Shown: piece by piece, positions 1 through 10,700 of the stretch
Layout: each line of letters begins with the position of its first letter
Numbering within the stretch: the stretch's first letter is position 1
Origin: Euleptes europaea
Lineage: Eukaryota > Chordata > Lepidosauria > Squamata > Sphaerodactylidae
DNA: 64,000 nt
Direction: 5' to 3'
NCBI RefSeq assembly: GCF_029931775.1
Contig: NC_079323.1
Location: forward strand, 3,073,001-3,137,000
Translations under genes and position numbers: made by a program
Notes under the pieces: model-generated
What the model was told of the DNA's origin: nothing
Database searches by the model: none
What the model saw: the letters and a program-made list of their open reading frames with translations, nothing else

Positions 1-330
1 GCCCTCAACCATAGGCCTGGTGGAATAGCTCTGTCTTGCAGGCCCTGCGGAATGCCTTAAGATCCCCCAGGGTCTTGGTCTCATTAGAAAGACTATTCCA
101 CCAGACAGGGGCCAGGGCAGAGAAAGCCCTGGCCATGGTCGAGGACAGCCGGTCACTCTTTGGGCTGGGGACCACCAGAAGATTGTTATTTGAGAAACGC
201 CACGTTCTCAAACAGTTTTTCCCAGTAGGGCAAACCCATTGCCAATACCCGCAGATGCTGCCATGGGAGAGGAGAATCCAAATAGCCACGTCGCGGTTCG
301 GGCCATTAAGTGCCTACACTCTTAGAAAGG
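1..330 (-). mobile_element. L2-like LINE fragment (reverse transcriptase C-terminus)
   Basis: The - strand reads VVPSPKSDRLSSTMARAFSA, then APVWWNSLSNETKTLGDLKA and FRRACKTELF, the typical end of an L2-clade LINE ORF2. It is 5'-truncated and runs off the left edge. Confidence 0.75.
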
Positions 331-399
331 ACCCCTTCCTGAGAAGGGATATGTTATCTTATTCAGCGAGACACCACTAGACCGGAATCAACGGTTCCT

Positions 400-2160
400 A
401 GAAACTTGTTATCGTTCCTAGAACATCTCTTGAACACGCCAATAAATTTATAATACTGGACAAGAGTAGAAGTATAAAAAACACATTTATTTACATTATA
501 CAATATATGCTTTTTAGTTGTAAAGCCTTAAAATATCATATAAGGATAGACATCATTAGTCTTAAACATGTTTATGTAGCAAGTAATCATTCACATTCTC
601 TATGCCTCCATAAAGGAGTATCTTAATCAGAATATACTCATACAGTATCCTTAGTGCAATGCACTTTCATTCAGAATATAAGGTTACAGAAATCCTGTCA
701 AAATATGGTTAATTCTTTGGAGAAAGATTTGGTTAGAAGCATCCTAACTTAAATCATTCAAAACATCATAATATTTCAGTACAGAAGACACACTATACCT
801 TGCTGTGTCATCTGTAGCCCTCTGTATCATCTGTAGTTCTCTAAGAATCTAAGCTCTTATGAGAACATATAAAGTTATCCCAGAGTATCTGTATTTGCTA
901 AGTCTTGTATCCTTTAAAGACTTCTATTAATATTCTTAACTGATCATCATTAAGATCAGGCATTATGTATGTACATGCTGTGCATGCTCTTTCTAGTTTT
1001 AGACAGCAATGCTGAATATATAAATACTATGTGTTAGCTTAAAGCTGTTTACAGTCTCTTTGACTGTGCCAATCTGTGTATGTGCTGTACAATGTATCAG
1101 CATTGTGCATATCTCACAGAGTACAGAGAGTCTCCTTTCCCTTCAGGAACATCTCTGTTAAGTAGAGGATGTTCTGACACAATCTCAGAGGTCTAGCTAT
1201 TAGCCCTGTGTTCAGGATGCTTCTTAGCATTGGTAAGCCAAATAGGATTAGTTTGTAAGAATCCATAAATCCAATGGACTCTCAGTGTTCCAATATATGG
1301 AAAGATCACTGCACTTAGATTCCTATTCCTATTCCTATTCCTATTCAAAGGATAGGAATTCTAAGGGTCTCTATCCTCTTCTAGGAATAGAGCAGTCTCA
1401 CAAGAAGACTGTAAGTAAGATATGTTGAAATATCCAGATCTTGATACTTCAAGATACCTCTGAGAACTGCTGTCCACGCAAGGACAGAGTTTCAATGTTT
1501 TACATCTCAAGCCTTTTGAGATGGAGAAGTGTTACATCAGACAGCTGCAGTCTGCCAGTTATAGCACTCTAAAGTACTGGTAGAATTGCAGCTATATTTA
1601 TACTGTTTCTAGACTCATTAAGAGTGAAGAGTACTCCTTTATCCCCTTCTTCTTATCCTTCAGAGGGGTGCCTTTATTCTCTCTTTCTTATCCTTCAAAA
1701 GGGTACCTTTATTCTCTCTTATCAGATACCAGGAGCTTAGTGGCATCTGCTCCTGTCTTATGTCCTTATGTCCAAATACGGACTTTCTTCCCTTTCACTC
1801 CTCTTTGCTTAAAGTATACTCATTTCTGAGTTACATGATCATGTTACATATTTAATTTCTATACCATCCTCTTTGTTAGGACTATACGCATTAAAGGAGA
1901 CTACTTAGAAATCTGTAGCACAACATTTAACTATATAACTCAAAAAACACAATTATAGCTGACATTGTCACTTGCAAAGTGTTTTGTTTACATTAGTTAG
2001 CAGGATTGCCTGTAGCAAGATTACAGAAGAGCAAGTAAGCTTGTTACTCATATCTTTGAGAGAACTTTAATGCCTTTATGCTATAATAAGCACAGTTTCA
2101 GCTATTAATACATTAAGATAGCTTGAGACCTTGAGAAGGACAAGTGTCTGGTAGCTGAGT
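400..2160. other. Unexplained AT-rich segment
   Basis: About 1.75 kb of AT-rich sequence with no gene and no repeat I can name. It holds a short (ATTCCT)n run near 1318-1346, a partly duplicated stretch at 1641-1725 (CTTATCCTTCA...GGG..CCTTTATTCTCTC twice), and AATAAA-like words on the - strand near its left end. It may be an old mobile element, but I see no paired ends. Confidence 0.3.
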
Positions 2161-2477
2161 CAGAAAGGTGACTTTTGTCAAACCTTATGGACAGATAAAG
2201 GAAGGTACTCTGTGCTGCCCCTTCAAGGACAAAGCCAGAGTAACTTTAGTAGTTAGCTTTGATAAAGCTTTGATAAAGCTAACCTTGGAAGTATTCTGTC
2301 AGCCTGTCAGCATTGCACAGACATTCATTATACATTACACAAACCTCTGTAGTGGCTCAGTTTGCATGATGTGTTTAAGCTCTATATGGAATTAATTCTG
2401 CACATGTTCACAGAATACCATGATTATGTCATAGCCCGGCACAGCCAGAAGTGTGTTGGGGGGGGGGACTTCCAACA

Positions 2478-2691
2478 TAGGATTGCCAACTCTGGCATGG
2501 GGAAATTCGTGGAGATTTGGGGGCAGAATCTGGGGAGGACAGAGTTTGGGGAGGGACCTCAGTGGGGGATAATGCCCTAGAGACCACAATCTGAAGCTGC
2601 CATTTCCTTCAGACGGACTGATTTCTGTCACCTAGAGATCCGTTATAATTTCAGGAGACCTCCAGTCCTCACCTGGAGGTTGGTAACCCTA
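2478..2691 (+). mobile_element. hAT-type MITE (TAGGGTTGCC family)
   Basis: About 210 bp with inverted ends (here TAGGATTGCCAA and TTGGTAACCCTA). This is the family consensus structure that recurs throughout the window. It is nonautonomous, with no coding capacity. Confidence 0.75.
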
Positions 2692-2794
2692 GCCCACAAG
2701 TTAATTAAAGTGCTTTAAAACAATAGCTGGAGTTCAGTCCTGGTGTTAAAATAAGGAGGTGGCTTCTTTAGGGCACCTTAAAGATTAGTAGCCC

Positions 2795-2960
2795 TGACTT
2801 GGTTGGCCCAGGCTAGCCTGATCTCCTCAGGTCTTGGCTGCTAAGCAAGGTTCAACCCTGGTTAGTACTTGGATGGGAGAATCACTTCTGTTCATCTCTT
2901 GCCTTGAAAACCCTACGGGGTTGCCCTAAATCAGCTGTGGCTTGACAGCACTTTCCACCC
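2795..2960 (+). mobile_element. 5S-rRNA-derived SINE
   Basis: The middle matches the 3' half of 5S rRNA (GCTAAGCAAGG...GGTTAGTACTTGGATGGGAG). The tail (CAGCTGTGGCTTGACAGCAC) resembles the 3' end of BovB LINEs. Confidence 0.75.
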
Positions 2961-3289
2961 CCCCAAGATCCTTTTGATGATGAAATTAGGTCTCCATTGC
3001 AAAAGTGGAAGGCAGAATGAAGTGTAGTTATGCCTGTAAGGTTTTTATTGCAACAGACGAATGCAGCTAACCCTCTGGCGTTAGAGCTCTGGCGTGGAAT
3101 TCCAGCCCTTTGTCAGAACCCCTTTGCGGCTCAGCAGTGCGGCAAATTAAAAACGATGGCAGCCATCAGGGCAGGAGGATTCAGCAGCCCTTCTTGTCCA
3201 GCCTCTGTGAAGCAGAGTCAGACACAAGAGGAACTTACAGGCTGCCGTCCTCTGCTCGTTTGCATGGAAGTAAAAGCCATTGTGGTTAA

Positions 3290-3500
3290 GAGCCAGCGTG
3301 GTGTAGTGGCTAAGAGCGGTGGACTCTAATCTGGAGAACCAGGTTCGATTCCCCACTCCTCCACATGAGCAGTGGACTCTAATCTGGAGAACCCGGTTTG
3401 ATTGCCCCCACCTCCACATGAAACCAGCTGGTGACCTTGGGCTAGTCACAGTTCTCTCCGAACTCTCTCCGCCCCACCTACCTCATTGATCCTAGCAGGA
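3290..3500 (+). mobile_element. tRNA-derived SINE
   Basis: Box A-like GTGGTGTAGTGGCTAAGAGC and box B-like GGTTCGATTCCCCAC, followed by the family body (CCAGCTGGTGACCTTGGGC). This is the commonest SINE in the window. Confidence 0.8.
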
Positions 3501-3827
3501 CTGACGCCGGAGCAAGAATGTAACCTGACTGAATTTTGCAGAGGATTTCACTAGTTTTTGTGTGTCAATTTACTGACTGCAACGAGAGTTCTTGTTGGCC
3601 TGGCCTCTATTTCTGTTCCCTATAAAGTCTCTACCTACATACATTACTATCCCACTGTTCTTCCAAGGAATTAAAGGAGAGCCGCCACCACGCGCACACA
3701 CATAAACACAGTTTATCCTCACAACAACCCTATGAGGTTAACCTGAGAATGACCAGCCCAAAGTTACCCAGCGATTATCATGGCAATGTGTGGATTTGAA
3801 CCCATGTCTCCCAGGTTGTAGAAGAAG

Positions 3828-4120
3828 AGTTGGTTTTTATATGCTGACTTTCTCTACCACTTAAGGAAGAATCAAACTGGCTTACAATCACCTTTCCTTC
3901 CCCTCCTCACAAGAGACACCCTGTGAGGTAGGTGGGACTGAGAGAGTTCAGAGAGAACTGTGACTAGCCCAAGGTCACCCAGCTGGCTTCATGTGGAGGA
4001 GTGGGAAAACCAACCTCGTTCACCAGATTAGAAAAGTGGGGAATCAGACCTGGTTCTCCAGATTAGAGTCCACCGCTCCAAACCACCGCTCTTAACCACT
4101 ATGCCACGCTGGCTCTCTCT
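3828..4120 (-). mobile_element. tRNA-derived SINE, near full length
   Basis: Reverse copy: it begins with the family's 3' end (AGAAGAGTTGGTTTTTATAT) and ends at the head (TTAACCACTATGCCACGCTGG). Confidence 0.8.
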
Positions 4121-4126
4121 CACCAC

Positions 4127-4348
4127 TAGGGTTGCCAATCTCCAGGTGGTGGCTGGAGATCTCCCACTATTATAATTGATCTCTAGACTACAGAAGACAG
4201 TTCCCCTGGAGAAAATGGCTGCTTTGGAAGGTGGACTCTATGGCATTATACCCTGTTGGGGATATACCTCCCTTTCCCAAACCCCGCCCTCCTCAGGCTC
4301 CACCCCCAAAATCTCCAGGTATTTCCCAGCCCGGAGCTGGCAACCCTA
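4127..4348 (-). mobile_element. hAT-type MITE, first member of composite block A
   Basis: Inverted ends TAGGGTTGCCAA and GCTGGCAACCCTA. Its inner end joins an L2-like tail exactly as in the inverted block near 49.6 kb. Confidence 0.8.
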
Positions 4349-4606
4349 TTTGTAGTCTGCCTTTCTCGCTGGGACTCAAGGCGGATGACCCAGAGCCAGT
4401 CCATCCAATTGACAGGGCGGGACACTCAACAAACTGCAAGTGGATTAGGGTTGTAGGACCAACCAGAAGTCTAAAAACAGCACTGAAGTAAAAACATGAG
4501 TATTAACATCACTCATTAAATGATACAAAAATTACATAGTAGGACCCCAGCATCAGCACTGTAGTATTGATATACTATCGACCAGGCCCTACTTTGACAC
4601 TCCTAA
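4349..4606 (-). mobile_element. LINE 3'-tail segment between two MITEs (block A)
   Basis: It contains GTCTGCCTTTCTCGCTGGGAC and AAGGCGGATGACC, a dispersed LINE tail also seen near 30.75 and 44.5 kb. The same segment with the same MITE junctions recurs inverted at 49351-49596. Confidence 0.6.
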
Positions 4607-5043
4607 TAGGGTTGCCAGCTCTGGGTCAGGAAATACCTGGAGATTTTGGGGGTGGAGCCTGGGGAGGGCGGGGTTTGGGGCGGGGAGGGACCTCAGCAGA
4701 GTATAATGCCACAGTGTCTACCCTCCAAAGCAGCCATTTGCTACATGGGATATGATTAGGGTTGCCAACCTCCAGGTGGTGGCTGGAGATCTCCCACTAT
4801 TACACCTGATCTCCAGGCGTCAGAGATCAGTTCCCCTGGAGAAAACGGCCGCCTTGGCCATTGGACTCTATGGCATTGAAGTCCCTCCCCTCCCCAAACC
4901 CCCCCCTCCTCAGGCTCCACCCCCCCCTCCAAATCTCCAGGTATTTCCCAACTCTGAGTTGGCAACCCTAGATCTGATGTTGGTTGTCTGGAGATCAATT
5001 TAATAGCGGGAGATCGCCAGGTGTCACCTGGAGGTTGGCAACC
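4607..5043 (+). mobile_element. hAT-type MITE split by another copy (4757-4970)
   Basis: The host MITE runs 4607-4756 and resumes after the insert to end TTGGCAACCC near 5043. The inner copy (- orientation, 4757-4970) is bounded by GATATGAT at 4749-4756 and GATCTGAT at 4971-4978, an 8-bp target duplication with one mismatch. Confidence 0.8.
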
Positions 5044-5431
5044 CAGACCCCCAACCACTACACAACACTGCCGTCTGCGCTGGGGAGGGGGCGGAATTGG
5101 TGCCAAATGGGTATGTTCAAAGGAGCTGCAAAATCCCTGCCCTGCTTCAGCCTGGCCGGGTGGACTTCGGTCTGCCTCCCCTCCATGGGCTTCTCCCTCT
5201 CCTCTCTCCAGTCCCCCCCCCCGATGGGGCAGCCCCTCCTCGTGAGCAAGCCTGGCCCGGGCTGCCTCCACCCCCATCCCCGCTGCAATCTGTGGGTTGG
5301 GGCGGAGGAGGAGGAGGAGGCAAGCCTGAACCGTCTCCGTCTGTGGGGCTGATCCTACTCGCGGGGAGACCCGCCACCCGCGCTCCCCGGGCTTCTCCGT
5401 CTGCTGCTCGCCGAGGAAGCTGCTGCAAGGT
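5040..5431 (+). promoter_or_regulatory. CpG-rich promoter and noncoding 5' exon of copy A
   Basis: GC- and CpG-rich stretch that ends in a strong donor, CTGCTGCAAG|GTGAGT (exon end 5429). It lies 2.3 kb before the acceptor of the first coding exon. The bases before the donor (CTTCTCCGTCTGCTGCTCGC) and a downstream TTTTGCTAAAGG tract near 5547 resemble the matching regions of copies C and D. No TATA box is obvious. Transcription start not determined. Confidence 0.65.
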
Positions 5432-5499
5432 GAGTGGGATGGGGAATGCAGGGGAGGGGGTGCAATGCAGGGGGAGGGGGAGAGAGAAAATCCAGAGTC

Positions 5500-7189
5500 C
5501 CGAGGGGGGGCAATGCAGAGGGGAAATCCAGGGCGCACCCCTGGCTGTTTTGCTAAAGGACAGCGGGACTTGTCTCGAAGATTAAGGCTTCCTGCTGCTA
5601 GGAGAAAGCCTCTTCGCCCCATAAGGAAAACGCCCCCCCCCGCATGCGCAGCCCCCCTCCCCAATCCCCTCTGCTTTGCAGGTCTGCAGTAGCCCCCCTC
5701 CCCAAAGGACACCTCCTCCCATAGGATAATAAACTCCAGCTCTGTAGGAAAGGTTCCTGACTCTCCCCACACCTCCCATGGGGGTAATGTTGCAAAAGGG
5801 AAATGCAGAGTTTTGGGGTGGAAGGGACAGCTAGAGTGGAGTCCCAATAACTCCTTAGAGACCAATAAGATTTGGGGGGGGGTATGAGCTTTGGAGAGTC
5901 AAAGGCCCATTCCTCAGATAGAGGAGAAGGGAAAGATTCTAGCGAAATCTATACGGGATGGCTGAAACCCCCCCCACACACACACACAAAAGCCCCCCCA
6001 TAAAAGAGGCATGACAAACAAGCTGGCTGTAGCCCACATAAGGATCCCTCAGGGTAAAAGCCTTCAGGGTACCACCCAAGTCCCTTGTGATTCAGTTGCT
6101 GTATCCTGATCCAAGATTCTTTTCAGGCATTAAAAATAATTCAATTAAGGCACTATTTTCGGAGCCTTTCATCCCCCAGAAATCAAAGCAAAGATGCACA
6201 TGTAGTTCTTAATGCCGATGGGGGAGGGGACCCCTGTCAAGGTGTGCAGAATCCAGCACCACCTGCCCTTCAGAAGGAAAAGATGTCCATGATACAGCTG
6301 CCCGAAAATGGAAAGCCCAATCCTACTTCATCTCCCAGACAGAAGTCCAGACGGTCCCCCTTGGCGTGTATATGTCACCTGCATCCGACTGAAATTTTTG
6401 GTTTTATGTTTTTATATAACCGTTTTTGTGTCTGTTATTAATATTACAAGCTTTCTTGAGCTCCCTAAGGAAGAAAGGAGGCTAATAAACATTTTAAATA
6501 AATAGGCTAATAGGCTTACGGCGCCATCCTCTGCAGAGTTATAACTTAAATCTGTTGAAATCTGCAGGCTCTGAAGGGTTCTGGTTAGGAGCGCACGGGT
6601 AATTTCAGCTCTCCCAAAACCTATTAATCTCACTATTGCTCTGCTCTAGAGTTTGGCTGATCCATGCATGTTCTGTCTTGATTACTCAAAAATGGGCGGC
6701 TGAATGGGTAAGCGTACTCCACTGAAAAAGGACTGTGTTTTGAGTTGGCACCGGGTGGTACAAATGGATCCTTCTTAATCTTCAGTGAATGACATTCTTC
6801 ATACACCACTAGATGCTAGATTGGCGATGAACATGCTGGAAGATTTGTATCACCCAAAGTCTCCAGGGGAAGAGAAGTCCGCACGTGTGCAGCCGCCTCT
6901 AAATGCTTTTCTTCATGTTCACATCTGGTGTTTGGAGGGCAGAGTGGACAGACCTTCTCCAGATGCCAGTTTGGTCCGTGACTAGTTTTGCAGCATAGTG
7001 GAGAGGAGGCCTGCAAAGAAAGAACCCCCTAGGGGCTGTGCCAGTCTTCTAGTCCACAATGTACTCCTTGGAATATCCTGCAATCCATCATCATTTGTTT
7101 ATTACGGTCAAAGACCAGCTTGCACAAAAAGAAATATCATAAGATCCTGCAATCCCTTGAGTGGCTTGTGGCTTTCAAGGTGCCGTCTT
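5500..7189 (+). other. Intron of copy A upstream of the coding exon; L2-like tail inside
   Basis: This is mainly non-repetitive intron between the noncoding 5' exon and the coding exon. A LINE tail is likely around 6390-6506 (CTTTCTTGAGCTCCCTAAGG then AATAAA-rich end). I see no coding exon. Confidence 0.4.
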
Positions 7190-7545
7190 GCCTACGTGGT
7201 GTAGTGGTTAAGAGCAGTGGACTCTACTCTGGAGAACCGGGTTTGATTCCCCACGCTTCCACATGAGCGGCGGACTCTAATCTGGAGAACCAGGTTTGAT
7301 TCCCCATGCCTCCACATGAGTGGCACACTCTAATCTGGAGAACTGGGTTGGTTTCCCCACTCCTACACATGAAGCCAGCTGGGCGACCTTGGGCTAGTTC
7401 TCTTAGCGTTCCCTCAGCCCCACCTACCTCACAAGGTGTCTGTTGTGGGGAGAGGAAGGGAAAGGAGACTGTAAGCCTGTTTGATTCTCCTTAAAAAGGT
7501 AAAGAAAATTGGGGTATAAAACGAACGACTTCTTCTTCTACTTCG
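7190..7545 (+). mobile_element. tRNA-derived SINE
   Basis: Head GTGGTGTAGTGGTTAAGAGC, box B GGTTTGATTCCCCA (the head-region unit is repeated), and an end with ATAAAACGAACGACTTCTTC. Confidence 0.8.
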
Positions 7546-7639
7546 CATGTAAACGCACTTAGAAATTTGTCTGACACCTAGGCAGCAGTGGTGTCTTAGA
7601 TTTGGGAATTCTTAGATTTGGAAACATCTTAGAGAGATG

Positions 7640-7740
7640 GTGTTATGTAGCGCTTAGGAGTGTTGGACTAGTATCTGGGAGACCCGGGTTCGAATCCTCA
7701 CTCATGCCATGGAAGCTCGCTGGGCAACCTGGCAACCCTA
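7640..7740 (+). mobile_element. Second type of tRNA-derived SINE, head only
   Basis: GTGTTGGACTAGTATCTGGG then GGGTTCGAATCCTCACTC (box B). It ends about 30 bp before the copy A acceptor. Confidence 0.65.
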
Positions 7741-7777
7741 CAATCACAAAGGGGTTCTTGCTCTCAACAGGTCCAAG

Positions 7778-10700
7778 ATGGCTGAAGCTCGTGTGGGCTT
7801 GGGGAAGGTGGCTCTGTTCCGCCAGGAATCGCCAGAAGGCCTCACCTACCGCATCCCGGCTCTGATGTACCTGCCTTCTGAGTCCATGTTCCTGGCCTTT
7901 GCGGAGGAACGCTCTTCGCCCAGCGACGATCACGCAAAATCTCTGGTGATGCGACGCGGGAAGAAGGAAGGAGAGTCTGTCCAGGTAACAGGGGGAGGGC
8001 AGAAAAGAAAAGAAAATAACCCATGGGAACAACAGGGATATGAGAGCGGTTTACAAAATTATGGGGAAAGTGCATCACTTTTGGTGGAGGTAGAATTGTC
8101 CAACTATTTTGTCAGATTGCATAGAGAAGCCATTGAAATTCATAAACATCAGCACAACTTTAACAGAAGAGAGTTTAAGAATGAATAAGGCTTGGCTTCC
8201 TGTCTTGAAAACCTCCAGGCTAACAAAGACTACAGTTAACAATAGCCATGCAGATTAGCTTTGGATTTCACACATTAACAGATCACTTCAGGATACAATG
8301 GTTCCATATTGACATACCACACCCTCATTAGCACATTATCTTGATACTTACAGGACAATGGTTAGCACATTACCTTTGCAGGACAATGATTCAGCTCAAA
8401 CCCAACCCCTTTCTGACTATATATTACTCTTCCTACACACTTGACACTGAGAGACGCTGTCCTTCAGTGTTACTCCTCTGAAGATGCCTGCCACAGCTGC
8501 TGGCGAAACGTCAGGAAAGAAAATACCAAGACCACGGTTACACAGCCCGGATAAGCTTCAAGAACCAATCCCTGACAAGTTTGTCCAGCCTCTGCTTAAA
8601 GACTATACAAGCAAAGAGAAACAACACAAGCTCTGTATAAAGAAATACAATGATGTATTCGAAAAGTATGTGAACACACCAAAAAGATAATTCTATTAAA
8701 CTGTATGAATGGTGCAATTACAATGAAATAAACAGTTCATAGAACTGAATATAAACACAAAAACAATCTATCAACGGCTATATACAAAAGAAACGAGAGA
8801 CCGCAATGAAAAATCAACTCCGACAATCAGGCAAGTTGGACATGCGCAGTAAAGATGAACAGATAAATCCAATGAATGGAGTAGCAACAGACATGCGCAG
8901 TAAGGATGTAGAAGGCAGTTCCAAGATCTGGCAAAAAATGGTCATGCGCAATGCAAAAAGGGACGTATAGGCTGAAATCATTCATCAAAAAAATAGCCGT
9001 AATAATGTTATGATAGCATTTAGCCGTGGTACAGGTTGAAGGATCACAAGAACGCGATTTCTAGATAATATCACGTTTCGCTTGAGTGCTTCTTCAGCCT
9101 AAGGAAAAGGATGTGCAAGGAAATAAATAATGTGACTAATTACAAAGATTACAAACAAATATATATACATACATGCAAAATACTAATGTATGCCAACAAA
9201 TTAACTTACCAATAATCATTCAATATCATACAGACAGTGCTGTGTTCTGAGTGACCGACAGGTTCAAGTAGTAATCATGAGATCTTAGCCCAGTAAATGA
9301 CTAACCTTAATTATATAGAACAGCAGGTATCTATCAAAGCGTTCTTAAAGAAACAGCTACATTCACGTTTCAGATTATAAAAAACATGAAAGATCCATTT
9401 CAATATTTAACCCATTCGGGGCCATAGTTTTAAACATATGGATAAATTTACATTCTTGCTGCAATAAAGAGCGTTTCATATCAGTCAAATTATAAGGGTG
9501 GGGTTTGTATTGCCATTAGGGCTTTTGAATTTTTTGGGGTAAAATTTGGATTCGGCAAAATTCAGCCCATTTTGATTCGAGAAATGCTGAAGTCCGAACT
9601 CCCCCGATTCGGATCCGTGGAATTTGGCACTAAGTTCAGAGTTCGGGGGGAAATTCAGCCAAATAAAGCCATTAAAAACACATTCGCACCTTTCCGCAGC
9701 TCCAGGGGGGGCATGTTTGGAGGTAAGGTCCCAAACTTTCAGTGTAGCTTGAGGGGAACCTTCTTGCAAGAACCCCCAAGTTTTCTAAAGATTGGGTCAG
9801 GGGGCCCTGAGTTATGGGGCCCGGAAGGGGGCCCCCATCTGCCCATTAGAACAAAGCCATTAAAAACACATTTGCGGCTTTCCATGGCTCGGGGGGGGGC
9901 ATTTTTGGAGGTAGAGGTCCCAAACTTTCAGTGTAGCTTGAGGGGACCCTTCTTGCAAGAACCCCCAATTTTTGTGAAGATTGGGTCAGGGGGCCCCACG
10001 AGGATCTCTCTCTTACACAAACAGACACTCTCTCTTTCTCTCCCCAGGCCGCGCAGCAGCTGGGCTCACGAACTCAACCGCGACTGATTGGCCAGAAGAA
10101 GACCCGGCTTGGCCACCATTGGCCGCGGGAGAATGCTGCTAGTTGCTTACTAACTGACGGTTATGCTGCTGATTCGGAGCCCCCGAATTTGATGAATTTA
10201 TTCGGCAATTGCCCCGAACTCGCCGAATTCAGCTCGTCGTTTTCCCACCTTTTTTTAAATTCGGTACCATCCGAACTAAAAACCGCCGAATCAGGGAAAA
10301 TTTGGCTGTTTTTCAGTTCGGGACGAACCGAATCAACAGCCCTAATTGCCATATCACAAAGAAATTAAAGTCCCTGTCCCCGTGGCTTTTTTCCAGAAAA
10401 TGTGAAACCAGAGGAGCTTCTTGAACCTTTCCTCTGATGCGAGAACAGTGTTCTTCGATGCATGTCTGGATGACACGTGTCATAGAACCAATATACATCA
10501 AACGGCAGCTGCAAAGAATTGCATAAATTCAGTTCTATAAACTGTTTATTTCATTGTAATTGCTCCGTTCGTACAGTTTAATAGAATTACCTTTTTGGTG
10601 TGTTTCACATACTTTTTGAATACATCATTGTATTTCTTTATACAGAGCTTGTGCTGTTTCTCTTTGCTTGTATGCTCCTATTTATACAGCACTATTGTTT

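Noticed and set aside
400-2160. AT-rich block as an LTR element
   Set aside because: No paired long repeats, primer-binding site or coding remnants were seen, so I left it unassigned.
4756-5865. 369-codon - strand open frame
   Set aside because: It crosses a MITE and the GC-rich copy A promoter. It is low-complexity in Pro, Gly and Arg with no family signature. Open by base composition.
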